A stretch of DNA of 64,000 nucleotides from Comamonadaceae bacterium (GTDB lineage: Bacteria; Pseudomonadota; Gammaproteobacteria; Burkholderiales; Burkholderiaceae_C), in contig JAIXOZ010000146.1 of assembly GCA_027486495.1 (NCBI GenBank), forward strand, positions 1 through 64,000, in the 5' to 3' direction. A program made the translations under genes and the position numbers. The notes under the pieces were generated by a model that was not told where the DNA came from, did no database searches, and saw only the letters and a list, made by a program, of their open reading frames with translations. Numbering within the stretch: the stretch's first letter is position 1; the number at the start of each line of letters is the position of its first letter. Of the stretch, positions 9,959 to 19,825 are shown one piece after another.

Positions 9959-10030
9959 CATCGCGACGAGGGCGTCGCTCCCACAGGGGGAGGACATCGC
10001 GACGAGGGCGTCGATCCTACAGGGGGGGCG
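9959..10030. repeat. Two tandem REP-like units (36-bp period), GCGACG-AGGG-CGTCGC-TCCCACA type
   Basis: catcgcgacgagggcgtcgctcccacaggggg repeats at 9959 and 9995, just after the kinase stop codon. Confidence 0.85.
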
Positions 10031-10071
10031 TTCGCAGGGCATCACCTGCTCAACGCCCACCACTCAACGGA

Positions 10072-10650
10072 TCAAGGGGCCACAGCTTCAATGGCGATGT
10101 CGATGCGCACCTCGTCACCCACGTAAGGCGCGTATTTGCCGGCATTGAACTCGGTGCGCTTGACGGTGGTGAAAGCGTTGGCGCCCAGAGCGGGTTTTTT
10201 CATCATGGGATGGGGCATGGCCTGAAAGCTGGTGACGGTCAGGGTCACGGGCTTGGTCACGCCTTTGATGGTCAGCTCGCCTTCGATGGCTTTGGGCTTG
10301 TCGCCTTCAAACACCACCTTGGTCGACTTGAAGGTGGCGGTGGGGAATTTGGCGGTATCCAGGAAGTCTTCGCCCTGGATGTGGCCGTTGAAGAGCGCCG
10401 AGCCGGTGTTCACCGATTTCATGTCGATCACGATGTCCACCGAGCCGGTCTTGGCTTCGGCGTCAAACACCACTTTGCCGGTGGTGTTGCTGAAGCTGCT
10501 CAGTTGCGTGGACAGGCCAAAGTGCGAATACGAAAAACGAGGGAAGGTGTGCGAGCCGTCCACGTTGTAGGTCACGGGTGCGGCCAAGGCCGAGCCTGCG
10601 GCCAGCGATGCGAAAGCCAAAGCGGCTGCGAGTTTTTTCAAAGATGTCAT
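10072..10650 (-). CDS. YceI family periplasmic protein
   Basis: YNVDGSHTFPRFSYSHFGLSTQLSSF; signal peptide. Confidence 0.88.
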   Translation of the reverse strand: MTSLKKLAAALAFASLAAGSALAAPVTYNVDGSHTFPRFSYSHFGLSTQLSSFSNTTGKVVFDAEAKTGSVDIVIDMKSVNTGSALFNGHIQGEDFLDTAKFPTATFKSTKVVFEGDKPKAIEGELTIKGVTKPVTLTVTSFQAMPHPMMKKPALGANAFTTVKRTEFNAGKYAPYVGDEVRIDIAIEAVAP

Positions 10651-10698
10651 GGGAAAGCTCCTGTGTGAAAAAAGAAAAGTCAAAGGCCAAGGCCCGGT

Positions 10699-11265
10699 TT
10701 ATTTGCTCGGTTGAGCGCTGATGGAAAAATTGACCTGAATGTCATTGGCCACCACATCGAACTTGGCCCACATGCCTTCGCCGATGCTGTAGTCGGCGCG
10801 TTTGAGGGTGAAACCGCCCGTCAGCAGGCCGTCCTTGCCTTGTGCGGTGTGCTTCATCGGAAACTTCACCTCGCGTGTCAGGCCCTTGATGCTGAGCGTG
10901 CCTTGCACTTCATATTGGTGGGGTGCAGTTTGTTTGAACTGTTTGGCCACAAACTGGGCCTTGGGAAAGGCGGCCGCGTTGAACCACGACTTGGTCACCA
11001 CTTCGTCATCGGCCTCGCTCGATCCCGCATCCACGCTGGCCAGATCGACTTCAAAGCTGACCTTGGCTTGTTCGGACTTGGCGGGATCAAAGTTCACCTG
11101 GGCGGCAAATTTCTTGAAGCGGCCGTCCATGGCCACGCCCATTTGCTTGTAGCTGAAGGTGACGCTGCTCTTGGCAGGCACGATGGATTGGTAAGGCGCG
11201 GCCTGGGCTTGCATGGCCAGTGCCAGCGCCGACAAGGTGACGATGCTTTTCAAAACGTTTTTCAT
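10699..11265 (-). CDS. YceI family periplasmic protein (second copy)
   Basis: SIVPAKSSVTFSYKQMGVAMDGRF...; signal peptide. Confidence 0.85.
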   Translation of the reverse strand: MKNVLKSIVTLSALALAMQAQAAPYQSIVPAKSSVTFSYKQMGVAMDGRFKKFAAQVNFDPAKSEQAKVSFEVDLASVDAGSSEADDEVVTKSWFNAAAFPKAQFVAKQFKQTAPHQYEVQGTLSIKGLTREVKFPMKHTAQGKDGLLTGGFTLKRADYSIGEGMWAKFDVVANDIQVNFSISAQPSK

Positions 11266-11278
11266 GGGGGATCTCAAA

Positions 11279-11824
11279 TCAAGGGGTGAACCAACGGGCA
11301 GGCAACATGCGGCGCAGCGTGTCGTCTTTGTGAAAAAAGTGGTGGAAAAGCGCGGCTGCGGCATGGCCTGCCATCAGCACCAGCAAGCCGATGTTCAAGG
11401 CCTCATGCAACTCGGCCAGGCTTTTGCCCAGTGCCTTGTCTTTGCCAATCAGGTCGGGAATCGGCAGCACGCCAAACCAGACGGTGGGCACGCCTTTGGC
11501 CGAACTCATGAGCCAGCCGCTCAAGGGGATGGCGATCATCAGCACATACAGCACAAAGTGGCCCGCATGGGCCGCCCACTGCATGTGACGCGGCATGCTG
11601 TCCGGCAGGGCCGGTGGACGGTGTGTGAGGCGCCACAGCAGGCGCAGCCAAACCAGCAAAAACACGCTCACACCCGCCCATTTGTGCCACGAGTAGTACT
11701 GCAGTTTTTGGGGTGAGAGCGGCAGGTCGCTCATGTAAAAGCCCAGTGCCAGCAGGCCCAAAATCATCAGGGCCATGAGCCAGTGCAGGCTCTTGGCGGT
11801 GCGCGTGTAGTGCGGCGTGTGCAT
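11279..11824 (-). CDS. Cytochrome b561 (YceJ-like)
   Basis: YTRTAKSLHWLMALMILGLLALG; KWAGVSVFLLVWLRLLWR; next to yceI. Confidence 0.87.
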   Translation of the reverse strand: MHTPHYTRTAKSLHWLMALMILGLLALGFYMSDLPLSPQKLQYYSWHKWAGVSVFLLVWLRLLWRLTHRPPALPDSMPRHMQWAAHAGHFVLYVLMIAIPLSGWLMSSAKGVPTVWFGVLPIPDLIGKDKALGKSLAELHEALNIGLLVLMAGHAAAALFHHFFHKDDTLRRMLPARWFTP

Positions 11825-11846
11825 GGTGTGTGCTCCTTAAGGGGGT

Positions 11847-12632
11847 TCAGTGAAATGTGTAGCCGTCCATGGCGATCACATGGTCACTGATACCCCGGAA
11901 AAACGCTTCGGGCTGTGCGTCGGCACCCGCAGCACCCAGTGCGGTGAACAGGGGCAACAGGTGCTCGTCGCTCGGGTGGGCGCGTTGGCCCGAGGTTTGC
12001 TGTCGGTACGCCAGCAAACCGGGCACATCACGGGCCGTGATGTGGGTGTGAATCCAGTCGGCAAAGGCCTGCACATAAGCGGGAGTGGCACCGCCTTGTG
12101 ACCGCAACACCATCAGGTCACGCAGGTTGTGGGTGATGTTGCCCGAGGCCATGACCAGAATGTTTTGCGCAGCCAGCGAGGCCAGGGCCTGACCCACGCG
12201 GTAAGCGTGTTCAGGACCCAGATGGCTTTGCACCGACAGCGGCACCACCGGCACGTCGGCGTCGGGGAACATCTGGCGCAGCGGAATCCAGGCCCCATGG
12301 TCCAGGCCGCGCTGGGCGTCTTGTGCCACGGGCAAACCGGCCTGTTGCAAAGCTTTGACGACCTGAGCGGCCACTTCGGGGCAACCCGTGGCGGGGTATT
12401 GCATCTCGTACAGCCGAGGGTCAAAGCCGCCAAAGTCGTGAATGGTTTCGGGGCGGGTGGCAAAGCCCACGGTAGGCACCGCCGTGTCCCAGTGCGGGCT
12501 GACCACCACGATGGCGCGGGGTGTGCCCAATTGGGTCGCGACATGGCTCATGGCCGCGCCCGCTGCACCGGGCTGCAAGGCAAACATGGGTGAGCCATGG
12601 GGAACAAACAGAACGGGACGTGGGGCAGACAT
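11847..12632 (-). CDS. LigB/DODA-type extradiol dioxygenase (YgiD-like)
   Basis: RPVLFVPHGSPMFAL; VVVSPHWDTAVPTVGF; GLDHGAWIPL. Confidence 0.88.
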   Translation of the reverse strand: MSAPRPVLFVPHGSPMFALQPGAAGAAMSHVATQLGTPRAIVVVSPHWDTAVPTVGFATRPETIHDFGGFDPRLYEMQYPATGCPEVAAQVVKALQQAGLPVAQDAQRGLDHGAWIPLRQMFPDADVPVVPLSVQSHLGPEHAYRVGQALASLAAQNILVMASGNITHNLRDLMVLRSQGGATPAYVQAFADWIHTHITARDVPGLLAYRQQTSGQRAHPSDEHLLPLFTALGAAGADAQPEAFFRGISDHVIAMDGYTFH

Positions 12633-12680
12633 GGTGGTGTGGCTTGTGTGGTGTTGCATTGGACTTTAGACGGCTCAGTC

Positions 12681-12709
12681 GATTTGAAAAAGTAGCGAAT
12701 TTTCAAATC
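12681..12709. promoter_or_regulatory. Perfect 10-bp-arm inverted repeat in the dioxygenase/LysR divergent promoter
   Basis: GATTTGAAAA-agtagcgaa-TTTTCAAATC. Confidence 0.65.
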
Positions 12710-12730
12710 TTTGTTGCACAATTGGCAACA

Positions 12731-13618
12731 ATGGACAAACTCGATGCAATGCAAACCTTTGTGCGGGTGGCCGAAGCGGGCAGCTTCACCGCCGTGGCCG
12801 ACCAACTGCAGGTGGCCCGCTCGGTGGTCACGCGCCAAATCGCGGCACTTGAAAAGCGCCTGCGCGTCAAACTCATCACCCGCAGCACCCGCAGCCTGAC
12901 CCTCACCCCCGCAGGGGCGGCCTACCTCGAAAAATGCCGTGTGATCCTGAACATGGTGGACGCCGCCGAGTCGAGCCTGGACGAAGAAAAAGCCGTGCCA
13001 CGCGGGCGCATCCGCCTGGGCCTGCCGCTGAGCTTTGGCCTGCAGCGGCTCATGCCCGCCTTGCTTGAGTTCGCCAAAGCGCAGCCGCACATCGAGCTGC
13101 TGATGGACTTTTCGGACCAAAGGGCCAACCTGATCGAAGAGGGCATTGACCTGTCAATCCGCATCACCGCCGACCTGCAGCCCGGCGACATTGTGCGCAG
13201 CCTGGGGCATTGCCGATTGCTCACCTTGGTGTCACCCGCTTACCTGTCCGAACACGGCACACCGCGCCACCCCGATGAGTTGCGTCACCACGAATGCTTG
13301 GTCTATTCCATCACCGCCAAAGGGGCAAGCTGGCCGTATCGGGTTCAGGGCCAGCCGCAGTTGTTTGCGGTGCACGGCCGCATCCAGGCCAACAATGGCC
13401 TGGCTTTGGTGCAGGCGGCGGCGCAGGGCATGGGCATCACCTTGCAACCCGACTTCATCGCCGAGCCGTTCTTGCAAAGCGGCGAAGTGGTCGAGATCTT
13501 GCAAGACTTCAAGGCGCCGCCCTTGGGCATTTACGCCGTCTTGCCCAGCAACCGCTACATCCCGCACCGGGTGAATGTGCTGATTGAACACCTCTCGGCT
13601 TGTCTGGCGGGGCCTTGA
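12731..13618 (+). CDS. LysR-family transcriptional regulator
   Basis: MDKLDAMQTFVRVAEAGSFTAVADQLQVARSVVTRQIAALEKRL HTH. Confidence 0.92.
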   Translation: MDKLDAMQTFVRVAEAGSFTAVADQLQVARSVVTRQIAALEKRLRVKLITRSTRSLTLTPAGAAYLEKCRVILNMVDAAESSLDEEKAVPRGRIRLGLPLSFGLQRLMPALLEFAKAQPHIELLMDFSDQRANLIEEGIDLSIRITADLQPGDIVRSLGHCRLLTLVSPAYLSEHGTPRHPDELRHHECLVYSITAKGASWPYRVQGQPQLFAVHGRIQANNGLALVQAAAQGMGITLQPDFIAEPFLQSGEVVEILQDFKAPPLGIYAVLPSNRYIPHRVNVLIEHLSACLAGP

Positions 13619-13741
13619 TGGGCCTGCCCGCTGTCACGGTGTTGACGGCAGCCCTCGGGTTTCAAGCCACAATCAGACCATTGTTTTTACGCCTCCTTTT
13701 CTCTCCATATTGAACGCCTGTTTTTTCGACTGGACCCCACC

Positions 13742-15178
13742 ATGACCTACCCCAACACCCAACTCTTCATCAACGGCCAATGGTGCGATGCCGAAGGCGG
13801 CCGCACCCTGGCCGTGTTCAACCCCGCCACAGGCACCGAAATCGGCCGCTTGGCGCACGCGGGCATCCCCGACCTGGAGCGTGCCGCGCAGGCGGCGCAA
13901 AAAGGCTTTGAGTTGTGGCGCGATGTGCCGGCCAACGAGCGCAGCGCCATCCTGCGCAAGGCCGCCGCCCTGATGCGTGAACGTGCCCCGCAAATTGCCG
14001 AGCTGCTCACCCAAGAGCAAGGCAAGCCCCTGGCCGAAGCCAAGGTCGAGGCCATGTCGGCCGCCGACATCATCGAGTGGTTTGCCGAAGAAGGCCGCCG
14101 CGTGTACGGCCGCATCGTGCCGCCGCGCAACATCCACGTTCAGCAACAAGTGCTCAAGCAGCCCGTGGGCCCAGTCGCGGCCTTCACGCCCTGGAACTTC
14201 CCCATCAACCAAGCCGTGCGCAAGATGTCGGCGGCCTTGGCCACCGGCTGCTCCATCATCGTCAAAGCGCCCGAAGAAACGCCCGCAGCCCCGGCCGAGC
14301 TGATCCGTGCTTTCCACGATGCAGGCGTGCCTGCGGGCGTGATCGGTCTGGTGTACGGCACACCGGCTGAAATTTCGAACTACCTGATCGCGCACCCGCT
14401 GATCCGCAAGATCACCTTCACCGGCTCCACGCCCGTGGGCAAGCAACTGGCCGCGCTGGCGGGCCAGCACATGAAGCGTGCGACCATGGAGCTGGGTGGC
14501 CACGCCCCGGTCATCCTGGCCGAAGACGCGGACATCGCACTGGCCCTGAAGACCGCAGGCGCCGCCAAGTTCCGCAACGCGGGCCAAGTCTGCATCTCGC
14601 CCACCCGCTTTTTGGTGCACCACGCCATTGCCGATGAATTTGCCGAGCGTTTTGCGGCGCAAGCCCAAGCGCTCAAGGTGGGCGACGGCCTGGCCGAAGG
14701 CACCCAGATGGGCCCGCTGGCCAACGAACGCCGCTTGGCCGCCATGCAGTCCATCGTGCAGGACGCACGCGCCAAAGGCGCCAAGGTGCTCACCGGCGGC
14801 GAGCGCATCGGCACGCAAGGCAACTTCTTTGCGCCCACCGTGCTGTCGCATGTGCCGCTGGACGCCGATGTGGTGGTCAACGAGCCCTTTGGCCCGATTG
14901 CCGCGATCCGCAGCTTTGAGAAGATCGAAGACGCCATCGCCGAAGCCAACAGCCTGCCCTTTGGCTTGTCGGCTTACGCCTTCACCAACTCGCTCAAAAC
15001 CTCGCACCTGCTGAGCCAGCGCCTGGAAGTGGGCATGCTCTGGGTCAACCAGCCTGCAGCGCCCTGGCCCGAGTTGCCTTTTGGTGGCGTCAAGGATTCG
15101 GGTTACGGTTCCGAAGGCGGCCCCGAGGCGCTGGAGGCTTACCTCAACACCAAAACGGTGTCGATCTTCAACGGCTGA
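13742..15178 (+). CDS. NAD(P)-dependent aldehyde dehydrogenase (succinate-semialdehyde dehydrogenase-like)
   Basis: [10 protein letters not shown] and [12 protein letters not shown] active-site motifs. Confidence 0.92.
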   Translation: MTYPNTQLFINGQWCDAEGGRTLAVFNPATGTEIGRLAHAGIPDLERAAQAAQKGFELWRDVPANERSAILRKAAALMRERAPQIAELLTQEQGKPLAEAKVEAMSAADIIEWFAEEGRRVYGRIVPPRNIHVQQQVLKQPVGPVAAFTPWNFPINQAVRKMSAALATGCSIIVKAPEETPAAPAELIRAFHDAGVPAGVIGLVYGTPAEISNYLIAHPLIRKITFTGSTPVGKQLAALAGQHMKRATMELGGHAPVILAEDADIALALKTAGAAKFRNAGQVCISPTRFLVHHAIADEFAERFAAQAQALKVGDGLAEGTQMGPLANERRLAAMQSIVQDARAKGAKVLTGGERIGTQGNFFAPTVLSHVPLDADVVVNEPFGPIAAIRSFEKIEDAIAEANSLPFGLSAYAFTNSLKTSHLLSQRLEVGMLWVNQPAAPWPELPFGGVKDSGYGSEGGPEALEAYLNTKTVSIFNG

Positions 15179-15183
15179 CCGAC

Positions 15184-15849
15184 ATGGCCGTGGTGCGCAT
15201 CCTGGTCACGGGCTTTGAGCCCTTTGGCGGGCAAAGCCTCAACCCCTCGTGGCAAGTGGCGCGTGCCTTGCACGGCTTGCCGCTGGAGGGTGCGCAGGTC
15301 ACATCAGTCCAGCTGCCTTGTGTGTTTGCACAAGCACTGCCCGCCTTGCAGCAAGCCTTGGCGCAGCAAAAGCCAGACATCGTGTTGGCGCTGGGCCAAG
15401 CCGAGGGACGCTGTGATTTCTCGGTTGAGCGCGTGGCCATCAACGTGATGGATGCGCGCATTGCCGACAACGCCGGGGCGCAGCCGATTGACATGCCGGT
15501 GATCGCGGGGGGACCTGCGGCCTATTTCAGCACTTTGCCCATCAAGTCGCTGGTGGCGGGCTTGAAGGCCGCGGGCTTTCCCGCTTCGGTGTCGCAAACC
15601 GCCGGCACCTTTGTCTGCAACCAGGTGTTTTATGCCCTGCAGCACTCGCTGGCGGGGCTGGGGGTGCACAGCGGCTTTGTGCACCTGCCGCTGCTGCCCG
15701 AGCAGGCCGCGCACTGGAAAGGCCCCAGCCTGCCCAGCTGGCCGGCCAGACTTCAGATCGCGGCAGCGCAGCAGGCATTGGCCTTGCTGGTGGCGCATCG
15801 GCAGCAAGGGCTGGGCGATGCGGCCTTGAGTGGCGGCACGCTGAACTGA
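15184..15849 (+). CDS. pcp: Pyroglutamyl-peptidase I
   Basis: ILVTGFEPFGGQSLNPSW; QTAGTFVCNQVFY; GFVHLPLLPEQ. Confidence 0.92.
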   Translation: MAVVRILVTGFEPFGGQSLNPSWQVARALHGLPLEGAQVTSVQLPCVFAQALPALQQALAQQKPDIVLALGQAEGRCDFSVERVAINVMDARIADNAGAQPIDMPVIAGGPAAYFSTLPIKSLVAGLKAAGFPASVSQTAGTFVCNQVFYALQHSLAGLGVHSGFVHLPLLPEQAAHWKGPSLPSWPARLQIAAAQQALALLVAHRQQGLGDAALSGGTLN

Positions 15850-15896
15850 ACCCCTCGGGCTTGGCCCACCGCCATGGGCCTGGGCAGACCACAAGC

Positions 15897-15924
15897 CATC
15901 GCCCCGAGGGCGGGGCGCCCACAA
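15897..15924. repeat. Solo REP-like hairpin, GCCCCG-AGGG-CGGGGC-GCCCACA
   Basis: catcgccccgagggcggggcgcccacaa; same CATC-stem-RGGG-stem-YCCYACA layout as 1-199 and 9959-10030. Confidence 0.75.
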
Positions 15925-16043
15925 CAAGGTGCAGCGTGACAGGCCAATCGGCGGTTCTATTTCACCGCTTTGGCATGCCAGCGCACACAAGGCAGCGGGC
16001 ATTTTCACGATCATGGGGCTCACACAGAGCACCAGGAGCCCAC

Positions 16044-16471
16044 ATGAACAAACAAACCATTTGCCGTTGCGTCGTTGTCAGCATGCTCAGCATCACCGCC
16101 GCCTCGTGGGCACAAAATTCAGTGGGCTTGGGCCTCAAGCATTTCAAGGACAACTGCGCCAGCTGCTACGGCGCATCGGTCAAGGACGTTGGCCTCAAGC
16201 ATTCTTTTTTGCTCAAGACATCGTCCAACTTGACCCGGATGGACCTGCACCATGGCAGCAAGTTTCCGCAAAAGCCGATGTGGGAGGTGATCAACGGTTC
16301 TTGGTCGGAAGACAGCGCTCCGCACGTCTCGCGCGAAATACCTGTGTGAGGCAAAGCGTTCAAAACCCGCGCCATGACCTGAGCCGGCGACCCACCCCCA
16401 CCACCGAGTGGGCGGCGCACCAGCGCGTCGTGTCCTTTCTCAATGACCTGGAGACGTTTCAGCTGCCTTGA
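16044..16471 (+). pseudogene. Degenerate c-type cytochrome
   Basis: Signal peptide, then CASCYG where CxxCH is expected; TGA stops after REIPV and after FKTRAMT; a frameshift is needed to reach TEWAAHQRVVSFLNDLETFQLP. Confidence 0.75.
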
Positions 16472-16735
16472 GCCCGGGGGTACAGGGCTTGAAGATGTGT
16501 TTGCAGTTGAACGAGCAAGGGTGATGGAAACTGTGAAGGTCTGGCCATGGCCTGAAGGTTTGGAAAAACCCCAGTGTGGTTCAGTGGCCGCTGCCATGCA
16601 CAACCAAGGACAATGGCCTTGTGGGGCGTTCGCCGCGTCGGTCGAGTAACCCGACACAAAACAGGCCTATTGCCAAGCCACAGGGTCTGCACCCTTGCCC
16701 ATGGCGGAACATGGCGGCCTATTTTGGAGACCCCT

Positions 16736-17353
16736 ATGGCTTGGCTGGACTTTTTGAAAAACGGAAACGAACTGAGTGAACTGCTGATCGAGGGCAACAA
16801 CCCCTACGGTGCCCAGTTGCTCAAACAAGCCGATGTGGACCAGATGCGTGACCACATCCAGCCCGACGAGCGGGTGCTGGGCTATGTGCTGGGCCGTGTG
16901 GTGTTGTCGGGCCGAGGCCTGTGGTTGTTGACCGACCAAAACCTGCTGATTTCAGAAAACGAAAGCGGCACCCTGGTGCACCACTTTGCCCTGAAAGACA
17001 TCAGCGAAGCCGAGTGCGTCAAAGGGAAATACGGCTACACCCTGCGTGTGACCGCCGCGGGCCAGCAGCGCAGCGTGTACGGCGCATCGAGCCACCTGGC
17101 GGCCGTGTTTTACCGCGCCCTGAGCCAAAAGGTGCGTTGCAGCCCGGTGCACAAACCCACGGCCCTGGACGCTGACGATGTGGCCGAGGTGGTGCAACAT
17201 TTCTCGGACGCTGCCTTGCGTTTGCAACCCGTGGCCTTGGTCAACGCCGATGCCCGTGCTTTGATCGCCCAATTGGCACAAGACGCTGCGGGCCAAGGCT
17301 GGTTGCAAACCAATGAAGCTGCCCAACTGCGCGCGGCCGAAGCGGCGCACTGA
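16736..17353 (+). CDS. Hypothetical protein, possibly with a bacterial PH-like domain
   Basis: MAWLDFLKNGNELSELL...GLWLLTDQNLLISENESGTLVHHFALKDISEAE resembles PH-like folds; family not certain. Confidence 0.55.
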   Translation: MAWLDFLKNGNELSELLIEGNNPYGAQLLKQADVDQMRDHIQPDERVLGYVLGRVVLSGRGLWLLTDQNLLISENESGTLVHHFALKDISEAECVKGKYGYTLRVTAAGQQRSVYGASSHLAAVFYRALSQKVRCSPVHKPTALDADDVAEVVQHFSDAALRLQPVALVNADARALIAQLAQDAAGQGWLQTNEAAQLRAAEAAH

Positions 17354-17356
17354 AAC

Positions 17357-17962
17357 TCAAGGTTTGCTGGGCTCGATCCGTTTGAGGTCAAAACCACGGT
17401 CGTGCAGTTTGCCCAGCAAGTCCTGGTAGGTGGCCGCAGCCATTTGGGGCGTGCGCGACAAAATCCACAAATACTCTCGGTCAGGCTCGCTCACCACCAC
17501 CCATTGGTAGTTTGGGTCCAAATCGATGATCCAGTAGTCTCCCCAGACCAGGGGTATGAAAGACAACCATTCGGGCGCAAAACGCACTTTGAGTCGGGGT
17601 GAGTTCGGCCCACCAATTTGGCGCGCCGCACCCAGCGCTTCACTCCACTCGCCCTTGTCGGTTTTGCAGCGGTTGAGCACCTGCACCCGGCCATCGGCTT
17701 GCAGGGTGTAGGTGGCCTGCGTGCTGCTGGCGCATTTCTTCTGAAACCAGTTGGGGTATTTGGCGATCTCGTACCAAGTGCCCATGTAGCGCGGCACATC
17801 GACCGAGGGCACGGTTTGCAAGGGCGTGGCGTTGGCCTGCGCCTGACCTGTGGCCACAAACACGGTCAAGGCCAAGGTCATCAGTCCTGCGGCCATCCGT
17901 CGCATGGCCGGTTGGCCAACCCCTCGTCTGGGCGCATTCATTGCGTGGTTTGTGGGGTTCAT
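17357..17962 (-). CDS. blc: Outer-membrane lipocalin (Blc-like)
   Basis: VDVPRYMGTWYEIAKYPNWFQKKC lipocalin signature; YLWILSRTPQM. Confidence 0.9.
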   Translation of the reverse strand: MNPTNHAMNAPRRGVGQPAMRRMAAGLMTLALTVFVATGQAQANATPLQTVPSVDVPRYMGTWYEIAKYPNWFQKKCASSTQATYTLQADGRVQVLNRCKTDKGEWSEALGAARQIGGPNSPRLKVRFAPEWLSFIPLVWGDYWIIDLDPNYQWVVVSEPDREYLWILSRTPQMAAATYQDLLGKLHDRGFDLKRIEPSKP

Positions 17963-18053
17963 GGGCTTGTCCTTTTTTAAGGTGTCTGGGTTGTCGCAGG
18001 AAGGCGCTGTTGCTGCGGCAAGCTTGCCACAGCGTCCGCTGCGGGTCTGTCCG

Positions 18054-18848
18054 TTACACCACGATCGGGTTCAGCGCCCCGTCCATGCTCATGCAAATGC
18101 CGGTGACGTAGCTGGCTTTGGACGAGGCCAAAAACAGCACCGCGTTGGCGATTTCCTCGGGCTGGGCCATGCGTCCCAGCGGAATTTTGGCGACCGACTG
18201 CGTCATGACCTCGTCGGGGCTCAGGCCCTTCAAGCGGGCATCGACCGCAAAGCCTTCGTTCAGCCGGTCGGTCAAGGTCAGGCCGGGGTTCACCGCATTC
18301 ACCCGAATGCCTTGCGCGCCATAGGCCGCGGCCATTCCCGCGCTCACCAGCATCAGCGCCGCATTGGCTGCGCCACCGGGCAGGTGGACGGGGCTGGCCA
18401 CTTTGCCGCCATTGCCCACCACGTTCACCACTGCGCCCTGGCCGCGTGCGGCCATGCGTTGGATGGTGGGGGTGATCATGTGGACATAGGTGAAGTACTT
18501 GGCCTGCATGGCGTCGGCAAAGGCCTCGGGCGTGAGTTCGGGCGCGGGTGTGCGCTTGGCCGCGCCCGCTGAATTGACCAGCACATCCACCGGGCCGAAC
18601 GCGGCTTCCGCCGAGTCCAGAGCCGCCAGCGCCGCCGTTGCGTTGCGCAAATCAGCAGCCACGGTGTGGATGCGTGCCCCGGGGCAGGCCGCCTTCAGTT
18701 GCGCCTGCGCCCGCGCCAGGTTGGCGCTGTCACGCGAAACCAGGCTCACGCGAGCGCCTTCGGCCAGAAAGCCCTGCGCGCAAGCCAGGCCAATGCCTTT
18801 GCTGCCGCCGGTGATGAGGATGTGCTTGTCGCTTAAGTGCAGGTCCAT
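18054..18848 (-). CDS. SDR-family oxidoreductase
   Basis: ILITGGSKGIGLACA and NSAG motifs; GICMSMDGA C-terminus. Confidence 0.88.
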   Translation of the reverse strand: MDLHLSDKHILITGGSKGIGLACAQGFLAEGARVSLVSRDSANLARAQAQLKAACPGARIHTVAADLRNATAALAALDSAEAAFGPVDVLVNSAGAAKRTPAPELTPEAFADAMQAKYFTYVHMITPTIQRMAARGQGAVVNVVGNGGKVASPVHLPGGAANAALMLVSAGMAAAYGAQGIRVNAVNPGLTLTDRLNEGFAVDARLKGLSPDEVMTQSVAKIPLGRMAQPEEIANAVLFLASSKASYVTGICMSMDGALNPIVV

Positions 18849-18919
18849 GGATGGCTTCTCTGATGAAATTGAAAATTCTGAATCTGTCAATTTAATCACT
18901 CTTGCACGAGTCCTGCTCC

Positions 18920-19792
18920 ATGAATTCCAAAACCTCTGCGCTGCGTGCGCGTTTGAACCAACCTGGCTTGGTCGTCGCTCCCGGGGTGTTCGACATGGTG
19001 TCGCTGCGCCTGGCCGACAGCTTTGGCTTTGATGCCTTGTACATGACCGGCTACGGCACCGTGGCCTCGCACATGGGCCTGCCTGACGCAGGTCTGGCCA
19101 CCTACAGCGACATGGTGGGCCGCGTCACCGCCATGGCGGGCATGGCCCGCACGCCCTTGATTGCCGATGCCGACACCGGCTACGGCGGTTTGCTGAATAT
19201 GCGCCACACCATCCGGGGCTATGAAGCCGCTGGCGCTTGCGCCATCCAGCTCGAAGACCAGGAGTTCCCCAAAAAATGCGGTCACACGCCAGGCCGCCGC
19301 GTGATTCCCATGGCCGACATGGTGCGCAAGATCCAGGTGGCGGCGGACTCACGCGAATCCAAAGACTTTTTGATCATCGCCCGCACCGATGCCCGCACCA
19401 CGCTGGGCCTCGACGAAGCGCTGCGCCGGGCCGAGGCTTATGCCAAAGCCGGGGCCGACATTTTGTTTGTCGAGTCGCCCGAGTCCGAAGAAGAGATGCG
19501 CCGCATTGGCCAAAACTTTGACCTGCCGCTGGTCGCCAACATGGTCGAAAAAGGCCGCACGCCGGTGCTGACTCGTCCTGAGCTGGAAGCGCTGGGTTAC
19601 AAGATCGCCATCTTCCCGGTGACTGCTTTGCTGGCGGGTGTGCAGGCCATGACGCAGGTGTACCAACAGTTCAAGGACACGGGCTCGTCGGCCAAGGGCA
19701 GCACACCGTTGTACGACTTCGCCGACCTGACGAAGCTCATGGGTTTTGAGGATGTGTGGGCTTTTGAAAAGCGCTACGCTGAAACCGATTAA
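18920..19792 (+). CDS. Isocitrate lyase/PEP mutase superfamily protein (oxaloacetate decarboxylase / carboxyphosphonoenolpyruvate mutase-like)
   Basis: ADADTGYGG, QLEDQEFPKKCGH motifs. Confidence 0.88.
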   Translation: MNSKTSALRARLNQPGLVVAPGVFDMVSLRLADSFGFDALYMTGYGTVASHMGLPDAGLATYSDMVGRVTAMAGMARTPLIADADTGYGGLLNMRHTIRGYEAAGACAIQLEDQEFPKKCGHTPGRRVIPMADMVRKIQVAADSRESKDFLIIARTDARTTLGLDEALRRAEAYAKAGADILFVESPESEEEMRRIGQNFDLPLVANMVEKGRTPVLTRPELEALGYKIAIFPVTALLAGVQAMTQVYQQFKDTGSSAKGSTPLYDFADLTKLMGFEDVWAFEKRYAETD

Positions 19793-19825
19793 CTTTCTAC
19801 GAACCAAAACCAAACGGAGACCCCC

